DNA of 55,724 bases from JAKPAM01 sp047605425 (lineage in GTDB: Bacteria; Pseudomonadota; Gammaproteobacteria; Burkholderiales; Burkholderiaceae_E), in NCBI GenBank assembly GCA_047605425.1, contig JASGFT010000004.1, forward strand, positions 1 through 55,724, given 5' to 3'. Shown piece after piece: positions 50,039 through 55,724 of the stretch (its first letter is position 1; each line of letters opens with the position of its first letter). The notes beneath the pieces were generated by a model, which was not told the DNA's origin, made no database searches, and saw only the letters and a list, made by a program, of their open reading frames with translations. Made by a program: the position numbers and the translations under genes.

Positions 50039-51895
50039 TCAGGCCCTGAAGCTTGCCGGCTCGTCCAGCTCCTCGGCGAGGAACCCGCCGCTCTGGTGCC
50101 GCCACAACCGCGCATAGATGCCGTTCTTCTTCAACAGCTCCGCGTGACTGCCCTGTTCGATGATCCGGCCTTCGTCCATCACGATCAGCCGGTCCATGGC
50201 CGCGATCGTCGAGAGCCGGTGGGCGATGGCGATGACCGTCTTGCCTTGCATGACTTCGTCGAGGCTTTCCTGGATGGCCAGCTCGACCTCCGAATCGAGC
50301 GCGCTGGTCGCCTCGTCCAACAGCAGGATCGGCGCGTTCTTCAGCATCACGCGGGCGATGGCGATCCGCTGGCGCTGACCGCCGGAGAGCTTGACGCCTC
50401 GCTCGCCGACCAGCGTGTCATAGCCGCTGCGGCCGTGCGAATCGCTCAACTGCTGGATGAACTCGTCCGCTTGCGCGCGGATCGCCGCCGCGCGAATCTC
50501 GGCGCGATCCGCGTCGGGGCGCCCATAAGCGATGTTGTCGTAGATCGACCGGTGCAGCAGCGAGGTGTCCTGCGTGACCATGCCGATGGCGCCGCGCAGG
50601 CTGTCCTGGGTGACCTGCGAGATGTCCTGTCCATCGATGCGGATCCGGCCGTGGTCGATGTCGTAGAAACGCAGCAGCAGATTGATCAGCGTGGACTTGC
50701 CGGCGCCCGAGCGCCCGACCAGGCCGATCTTCTCGCCAGCACGCACCTTCAGGCTCAGGCCGTCGAGTACCTGGCGCTCGCCGTTGTAGTTGAAGAACAC
50801 CTCGTCGAACTCGACCTCGCCGTGGGTGACGCGCAATGGCGCCGCGCCCGGAACGTCCTGCACCTTCGGCACTTTGGTCAGCGTGGCGATGCCGTCCTGC
50901 ACGGTGCCGATGTTCTCGAACAGCGAGGTCATCTGCCACATGACCCAGTGCGACATGCCGTTGACCCGCAAGGCCATCGCCGTGACCGCCGCCACCGCGC
51001 CGGTGCCGACTTCATTGCCGTGCCAGAGCCACAACGCATAGCCGCCCGCCGAGAAGATCAGCGCCGTCACCAGGATCTGATTGACGATCTCGAATTGGCT
51101 GACCAGGCGCATCTGCCGATAGCCGGTGTCCTTGAATTCCTCCATCGCGGCGCGCGCGAAGCGGGCCTCGCGATGGGTATGCGAGAACAGCTTGACGGTG
51201 GTGATGTTCGAATAGGCATCGGTCACCCGCCCGGTCATCGACGAGCGGGCATGCGCCTGCTCCTGCCCGACCTTACCCAGGCGCGGCACGAAGTACCGCA
51301 TCGTCAGCCCGTACAGCAGCATCCATCCGAGGAAGGGCAGCATCAGGCGCAGGTCGAAGCCGCCCGCCAGCGCCACGATCGCGAAGAAATAGACGCCGAT
51401 GCCGAGCGCGATCTCGCAGAACGTGAACAGCACCTCGCGCACGGCCAGCGCGGTCTGCATGACCTTGGTCGTCACGCGGCCCGCGAACTCGTCGGAGAAG
51501 AAAGACAGGCTTTGCCGCAGCATCATCCGGTGGAAGTCCCAGCGAAGGCGAAGCGGCAGATTGATCGCCAGAATCTGGTGTTGGACCATCGTGCGTAGCG
51601 CCACGATCCCGATGCTGGCGATCAGCACGATGGCGATGCCCCACAGCACACGGCGCTCCTGCGCCGAGGCCGCTTCTCCTGCATGCCAGGCCGACAGCAG
51701 ATCCACGACCTGGCCGAGGAAGGCGAACAGCCAGGCCTCGTAAATGGAAACGCCTGCGCTGAACACCGCCAGCGCGACCAGGTAGCGGCGCGATCCGCGG
51801 GTGCAGGCCCACAGAAACGGGAAGAACCCCTTCGGCAGCGGCGGGACGTTCTCGGGCGGGAAAGGGTTGAGTTGGTTTTCGAACCTGCGAAACAA
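50039..51895 (-). CDS. ABC exporter, fused permease and ATPase
   Basis: The 618-residue product has six predicted membrane segments in the first 320 residues (for example YLVALAVFSAGVSIYEAWLF) and an ATPase half with Walker A LVGRSGAGKST, Q-loop MVTQDTSLLHRSI, signature VKLSGGQRQRIAIARVML, Walker B ILLLDEATSALDSE and H-loop VIAIAHRLSTI. It resembles MsbA/YddA-type half transporters working as homodimers. The substrate (lipid, drug or peptide) cannot be told. Confidence 0.93.
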   Translation of the reverse strand: MFRRFENQLNPFPPENVPPLPKGFFPFLWACTRGSRRYLVALAVFSAGVSIYEAWLFAFLGQVVDLLSAWHAGEAASAQERRVLWGIAIVLIASIGIVALRTMVQHQILAINLPLRLRWDFHRMMLRQSLSFFSDEFAGRVTTKVMQTALAVREVLFTFCEIALGIGVYFFAIVALAGGFDLRLMLPFLGWMLLYGLTMRYFVPRLGKVGQEQAHARSSMTGRVTDAYSNITTVKLFSHTHREARFARAAMEEFKDTGYRQMRLVSQFEIVNQILVTALIFSAGGYALWLWHGNEVGTGAVAAVTAMALRVNGMSHWVMWQMTSLFENIGTVQDGIATLTKVPKVQDVPGAAPLRVTHGEVEFDEVFFNYNGERQVLDGLSLKVRAGEKIGLVGRSGAGKSTLINLLLRFYDIDHGRIRIDGQDISQVTQDSLRGAIGMVTQDTSLLHRSIYDNIAYGRPDADRAEIRAAAIRAQADEFIQQLSDSHGRSGYDTLVGERGVKLSGGQRQRIAIARVMLKNAPILLLDEATSALDSEVELAIQESLDEVMQGKTVIAIAHRLSTIAAMDRLIVMDEGRIIEQGSHAELLKKNGIYARLWRHQSGGFLAEELDEPASFRA

Positions 51896-51961
51896 GACTG
51901 GGACTCCAAAGCCGGAAGGTGTTCGTACCGTGCGCGGTCGGTGGCTGACGTGACGGGGAGG

Positions 51962-53047
51962 TCAGGATTCGCTCGTCGGCGGCGCTTCGCCCGTGAGGAT
52001 CCGGTAAAGCGCTTCGTTGATGTAGTAATTGGAGCGGCCGACCTTCAGCTTGCGCAGCAAACCGTCATTGGCCAGCGCGTCCAGGTAGCGTGTGGCGGTC
52101 AGGCGCGAGACTTTCAGATCGTGTTGCAGGAACTCGATCTTGGTGTAGGGGTGCGAAAACAGGTTGTTGATGAGGTCCTGACTGTAGAACTTGTAGCCGG
52201 CACGGATGCGGTGCTTGTAGTCCATCAGCGCGGCTTTGATCGCTTGGGTGGTCGCGATGCCGTCCTTCGCGGTAAGTTCCACCGCGCCTATCATGTATTC
52301 CACCCATGGCTCCCACTGGTCATGTTCGCGCACATTCTGCAGCAGCCGGTAGTAGTCGGCCTTATGGCGCACGATGGCACGGCTGAGGTACAGCACCGGT
52401 GTATCCAGCAAGCCCTCCTTGACCAGATACAGCACGTTGATGATGCGCCCGGTGCGACCATTGCCGTCGTAGAAGGGATGGATGCTCTCGAACTGATGGT
52501 GGAGCAGCGCCATCTTCACCAGCGGATCGGCGGTGAAAAGTTCGCCGTCGTTGATGAAGCGCTCCAGATCGGTGATGAGTTGCGGCAGCCGCTCCGGTGA
52601 CGGTGGGGTATAGACCACGCGGCCAGCGCCATCCTTCAGCACCGTGCCCGGCAGCTTGCGGAAACCGGCGTGTTTCTTCTCCAGGGCGGCCTGGATTTCG
52701 ACGAGCTGGTTGCCCGTCAGCAGGCCGGAACTGCGCACGGATTCGAAGCCGACACGCAGGGCGCGGGCGTAGCGCGCCACTTTTTTCGCCGCCGGTCCGG
52801 TGGCGCTGTCCTGTACGGCTTCGCGGAACAGTTCGTCGTGGGTGGTGACGATGTTCTCGATTTCCGAACTGTCCTTCGCTTCCTGCAAGCCCAAGGTGCT
52901 GATGAGGATGCCCTGATTGGGCATGGATGCGGCCACGCCCTTGAACTCGGCCAGAGCGCGGTGTGCCGCGACCAGGCGCTTGAGGATGGCGGCGGTATCG
53001 AACCGGGTCGGGTCGAGGTGCTCGAGTGGAAGCAAAGGCGGTGGCAT
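51962..53047 (-). CDS. Fic-domain protein (putative AMPylating enzyme)
   Basis: The 361-residue product contains the Fic motif HPFYDGNGRTGR with all catalytic residues, preceded by the flap region. An inhibitory-type helix KDSSEIENI with the S/T-x-x-x-E-N pattern lies in the N-terminal part, so the protein is a self-inhibited class II Fic. The C-terminal 80 residues (KIEFLQHDLKVSRLTATRYL) form a winged helix. It may AMPylate proteins; targets are unknown. The ATG at 53047 is chosen; a GTG two codons earlier is possible. Confidence 0.9.
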   Translation of the reverse strand: MPPPLLPLEHLDPTRFDTAAILKRLVAAHRALAEFKGVAASMPNQGILISTLGLQEAKDSSEIENIVTTHDELFREAVQDSATGPAAKKVARYARALRVGFESVRSSGLLTGNQLVEIQAALEKKHAGFRKLPGTVLKDGAGRVVYTPPSPERLPQLITDLERFINDGELFTADPLVKMALLHHQFESIHPFYDGNGRTGRIINVLYLVKEGLLDTPVLYLSRAIVRHKADYYRLLQNVREHDQWEPWVEYMIGAVELTAKDGIATTQAIKAALMDYKHRIRAGYKFYSQDLINNLFSHPYTKIEFLQHDLKVSRLTATRYLDALANDGLLRKLKVGRSNYYINEALYRILTGEAPPTSES

Positions 53048-53234
53048 GTTCACGGAATGGCGTTTTTTCCAGCCAACTGAGCGAAATGCGTATATATTTT
53101 ATCGTTTTCTATACATGTTTTGGCGACGTGTATGGAAAACGGCGGTTTCACAACACCGTTGCAGCCAGCGTCCAGCCGTTTGAGGTGCCCCCTGAATTTC
53201 GTCTTCCAACAGTCGCTGGGTAGGATAGAGACAG

Positions 53235-53544
53235 ACAGGAAGGACGAGAAGCGCAGAAGATTCCCAGGCAAGAGTACACGGCGCAATCCAAGGAACAGGC
53301 CGTCAAGCGCGCGCAGGAGGTGGGCGTGGGCCCGGCTGCACGTGAGTTGGGGCTGGTGGCGCAAACGCCGCGCAACTGGGTCAGGGGGGTGGCCGGCGGT
53401 GGTCCGTTGACGACACTTGGCACCAGGCTGGTGACAGCCGAAAGGATGGAGTTATCGCGGTTGCGAGCTGAGAATGCGCGGCTGAAGATGCACGTCGAAA
53501 TCCTAAAAAAGGCGACGGCGTACTTTGCGAAGGATGCGCTGTGA
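53235..53544 (+). pseudogene. IS3-family transposase OrfA, 5' end degraded
   Basis: Open frame PRQEYTAQSKEQAVKRAQ, then GVGPAARELGLVAQTPRNWV and LRAENARLKMHVEILKKATA, YFAKDAL: the HTH and leucine zipper of IS3 OrfA. No clear ATG precedes KIPRQEY, so the start codon seems lost, although an internal ATG exists at 53320. Its stop overlaps the orfB start region (TGAAG). Confidence 0.75.
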
Positions 53545-53940
53545 AGTACGCCTGGATTGGCGCGCAGCGCCGCGATTATCCGCTTGCCGACACGTGCGAG
53601 GTGCTGGGGGTCAGCGCCAGCGGCTACAAGGCCTGGCGCGGCGGTGGCAGCCCGACCTCGACACGCCCGAGTGACGCGCAGGCACGGCCGTCATCAAGGC
53701 GATCCATGCCGAATTCAAAGGCGCCTACGGATCGCGGCGCATGCATCGCGAGCTCAAGGGCAAGGGCTATCGTATCGGCATCAATCGCGTTGAACGCTTG
53801 ATGCGACGGACCGGTGTTCGTGCATGGCACAAGCGACGTTTCAAGGCGACAACGGACTCCAGGCACTCGATGCCAGTGGCCGGGCCGATAACGTGCTGGC
53901 GCGCAACTTCACGCCGAGTGCACCGAATCAGGGCTAGTTT
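53541..53940 (+). pseudogene. IS3-family transposase OrfB, frameshifted and truncated
   Basis: Begins KYAWIGAQRRDYPLADTCEV, LGVSASGYKAWR, then shifts frame near 53680 and continues IKAIHAEFKGAYGSRRMHRE, LKGKGYRIGINRVERLMRRT and GVRAWHKRRFKATTDSRHSM. It ends after NFTPSAPNQG, before the DDE integrase core. The element is dead, with the catalytic two thirds missing. Confidence 0.85.
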
Positions 53941-53956
53941 TCAACTGTCCGCTTGA

Positions 53957-54165
53957 CGGGGGAGCTTACGGCGAAAAGTCCGCCCACGATTGAACACGAG
54001 TATCCCCAACGCGACCCCCGGATTTTTCGGACCTCGATGAACAATAGGAGCGATAGGCAGACCGTATTGTTTTGCAAGCCATTGATTTCAAATGGCCCAC
54101 TGAATTCACTGAGCGCTACCGAGCGCTCCTGAGATCCAAAAAATCGTCAGGCGTTGACTACACGT
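53957..54165. other. Non-coding segment between the IS3 remnant and ychF
   Basis: Lower-GC DNA than its neighbours. It contains the 7-4-7 inverted repeat GAGCGCTACCGAGCGCTC at 54111-54128 without a T-run on either strand, so it is not a clear terminator. It may be foreign DNA carried with the IS. No gene seen. Confidence 0.45.
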
Positions 54166-55260
54166 TTAAACGTTGAACAAAAAGTTCATCACATCCCCAT
54201 CCTGCACCACGTACTCCTTACCCTCGGCGCGCATCTTGCCGGCTTCCTTAGCACCCTGTTCGCCCTTGTACGCGATGAAGTCGTCGAACGAGATCGTCTG
54301 CGCGCGGATGAAGCCCTTCTCGAAGTCCGTGTGGATGACGCCGGCCGCCTGCGGCGCGGTGTCGCCCTTGTGGATCGTCCATGCGCGCACTTCCTTGACG
54401 CCGGCCGTGAAGTACGTCTGCAGGCCCAGCAGGTCGTAGGCGGCGCGGGCCAGGCGGTTCAGGCCGGGCTCGGCCAGCCCCAGGTCGGCCAGGAACGCCA
54501 GCTTGTCCTCGTCGTCGAGGTCGGCCAGCTCGGCTTCGATCTTCGCGCACAGAGCGACGACCGGCGCGCCTTCGGCGGCGGCGTGCGCGCGCAGGCGATC
54601 GAGGTACGCATTGTTCTCGAAGCCGTCCTCGGCGACGTTGGCGACGTACATCGCCGGCTTGACCGTCAACAGGCACAGCGGCTTGAGCAGCGCCTTGTCA
54701 TCGGCGTCCAGCCCGGGCATCGTGCGCGCGGGCTTGCCTTCGTTCAGGTGCGGTTGCAGGCGGTCGAGCAGCGCGCACAGCTTGGCCGCTTCCTTGTCGC
54801 CGGAGCGGGCCTTCTTGCCCTCGCGCTGGTTCGTGCGCTCGACGACGGCCAGGTCGGCCAGCGCCAGCTCGGTCAGGATCGTCTCGATGTCGGCCAGCGG
54901 ATCGATATGGCCGTTGACGTGGACGACGTTCTCGTCGTCGAAGCAGCGCACGACGTTGACGATCGCGTCGGTCTCGCGGATGTTGGCCAGGAACTGGTTG
55001 CCCAGGCCTTCGCCCTTGCTGGCGCCCGCGACCAATCCGGCGATGTCGACGAACTCGACGATGGCCGATTGGATCTTCTGCGGCTTGACGATCTCGGCCA
55101 GTTGGGCGAGGCGCGGGTCGGGCACCTCGACGACGCCGGTGTTCGGCTCGATCGTGCAGAACGGATAGTTTTCGGCCGCGATGCCGGCCTTGGTCAGCGC
55201 ATTGAACAGCGTGGACTTGCCGACGTTCGGCAAGCCGACGATGCCGCATTGGAGGGACAT
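54166..55260 (-). CDS. ychF: Redox-regulated ATPase YchF
   Basis: The 364-residue product is a full-length Obg-family P-loop protein: GIVGLPNVGKSTLFNALTKA (Walker A), EFVDIAGLVAGASKGEGLGN (switch II), a coiled-coil domain and the C-terminal TGS domain GVKEVRAWTIHKGDTAPQAA, ending VQDGDVMNFLFNV. YchF prefers ATP over GTP and binds ribosomes. A core gene, it marks the chromosomal backbone at the right edge. Confidence 0.97.
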   Translation of the reverse strand: MSLQCGIVGLPNVGKSTLFNALTKAGIAAENYPFCTIEPNTGVVEVPDPRLAQLAEIVKPQKIQSAIVEFVDIAGLVAGASKGEGLGNQFLANIRETDAIVNVVRCFDDENVVHVNGHIDPLADIETILTELALADLAVVERTNQREGKKARSGDKEAAKLCALLDRLQPHLNEGKPARTMPGLDADDKALLKPLCLLTVKPAMYVANVAEDGFENNAYLDRLRAHAAAEGAPVVALCAKIEAELADLDDEDKLAFLADLGLAEPGLNRLARAAYDLLGLQTYFTAGVKEVRAWTIHKGDTAPQAAGVIHTDFEKGFIRAQTISFDDFIAYKGEQGAKEAGKMRAEGKEYVVQDGDVMNFLFNV

Positions 55261-55403
55261 GGATCGGGACTCCGGAGAAGCGGTCCGCGGATCGCGTGCG
55301 CTCCGGGCGCCGGCGGCAGGGCGGCGGTCGACGGAACGCGGATCCGGCGGGAGGTCAAACGACTATTGTCTCAGATCGGCCTGCACGCGACATCCTGGCG
55401 GCC

Positions 55404-55503
55404 GTTGGACCGTTGGACCGTTGGACCGTTGGACCGTTGGACCGTTGGACCGCTGGGTCGCCCGGGTGCCAGGGTGCCAGGGTGCCAGGGTGCCAGGGTG
55501 CCA
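55404..55503. repeat. Two adjacent 8 bp tandem repeat arrays
   Basis: GTTGGACC is repeated six times (55404-55451) and, 12 bp on, GGGTGCCA five times (55464-55503). Both lie in the intergenic region between xdhB and ychF. The 8 bp period is the same in both, which suggests slippage-prone simple repeats. Confidence 0.9.
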
Positions 55504-55525
55504 GGTCGCCGGGCCGCTACGGCGC

Positions 55526-55724
55526 TCAACCGCCCGCGGGTGCCGGCGCGGGGACGGGCGAGGGCACCGGCACGCCTTCCCGCACCGCGTCGATCGCCCG
55601 CAGGATCGCCTCGCTGGTCGCAGGCGCGTTCAGCGGTGGATCGACACGATGGCCGCCGACCGCCGAAATCGCGTCGCGGATCGCGAAGAACACCGAGAAC
55701 GGCAGCAGCAGCGGCGGCTCGCCG
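55526..55724 (-). CDS. xdhB: Xanthine dehydrogenase molybdopterin-binding subunit, C-terminal end
   Basis: The 65 residues inside the window read GEPPLLLPFSVFFAIRDAIS, then AVGGHRVDPPLNAPATSEAI, LRAIDAV, followed by a Pro/Ala-rich tail. GEPPLLLPFSVFFAIRDA is the conserved end of XdhB, next to the active-site Glu region. The rest of the gene lies beyond the right edge. The subunit oxidises hypoxanthine and xanthine with Mo cofactor. Confidence 0.85.
   Translation of the reverse strand, partial: GEPPLLLPFSVFFAIRDAISAVGGHRVDPPLNAPATSEAILRAIDAVREGVPVPSPVPAPAPAGG

Noticed and set aside
49871..51598. 575-codon plus-strand frame opposite the ABC exporter
   Set aside because: His/Gln/Arg-rich antisense shadow without any motif.
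54111..54128. GAGCGCT-ACCG-AGCGCTC as a terminator of ychF
   Set aside because: The stem is short and no T-run follows on either strand.

Overview
The window reads as high-GC chromosomal DNA from a betaproteobacterium, most likely Burkholderiales-like. That assignment is an inference from the YchF and XdhB sequences, the ssu sulfonate operon and strong G/C third-position bias; there is no rRNA gene to settle it. It is an accessory-rich segment with a large CRISPR-Cas locus (about 11.9-36.9 kb), several toxin-antitoxin pairs, degraded insertion sequences and broken genes.

Left part (1-11.8 kb): a broken glycine-rich gene, an IS21-type end remnant, a prlF-yhaV toxin-antitoxin pair, a VOC protein/ArsR regulator pair, soxR divergent from an NAD(P)H-FMN reductase, a decayed MFS transporter gene, a tauD-type dioxygenase divergent from an ssuA-type binding protein, then ssuD-ssuC-ssuB with a TOBE molbindin-like gene and an RBBP9/YdeN hydrolase, and an RHH-PIN toxin-antitoxin pair.

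CRISPR part (11.97-36.9 kb): one array of 49 repeats and 48 spacers, with decayed repeats at the left and an AT-rich leader at the right next to cas2. The adaptation genes are cas2 and a cas4-cas1 fusion. After a 0.5 kb gap comes an 18.5 kb effector operon, all on the minus strand, read right to left: excisionase-like HTH gene, cas3, cas10, three multi-domain RAMP genes, a CARF-HEPN nuclease gene, csx17 (cas8), csb1 (cas7), csb2 (cas5-cas6), and an AlbA_2/Schlafen-type ATP-binding protein gene. Almost every junction is a 1-8 bp start/stop overlap. A complete type I-G (formerly I-U) effector is therefore interleaved with a compact type III-D2-like module: HD-less Cas10 with GGDD, Cas7-Cas5-Cas11-like and tandem Cas7 fusions, and a cyclic-oligoadenylate-responsive nuclease. 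The type III block lies between cas3 and cas8. A diverged direct repeat of about 150 bp brackets the effector operon, and its right copy abuts a truncated yhaV toxin gene. This composite operon is the main finding.

Right part (37.1-55.7 kb): a second prlF with a truncated yhaV, an HscC-type Hsp70 cluster (TPR protein, J-like protein lacking HPD, GrpE-like factor, HscC, zinc-ribbon protein), transposase debris, a Baeyer-Villiger-type monooxygenase divergent from an Xre/RES toxin-antitoxin pair, a TetR regulator with a perfect 11-3-11 operator before a DUF2852 gene, vapBC, an enoyl-CoA hydratase, an ABC exporter, a Fic protein, a decayed IS3-family element, ychF and the C-terminal end of xdhB.

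All functional calls come from reading motifs; no database search was run.
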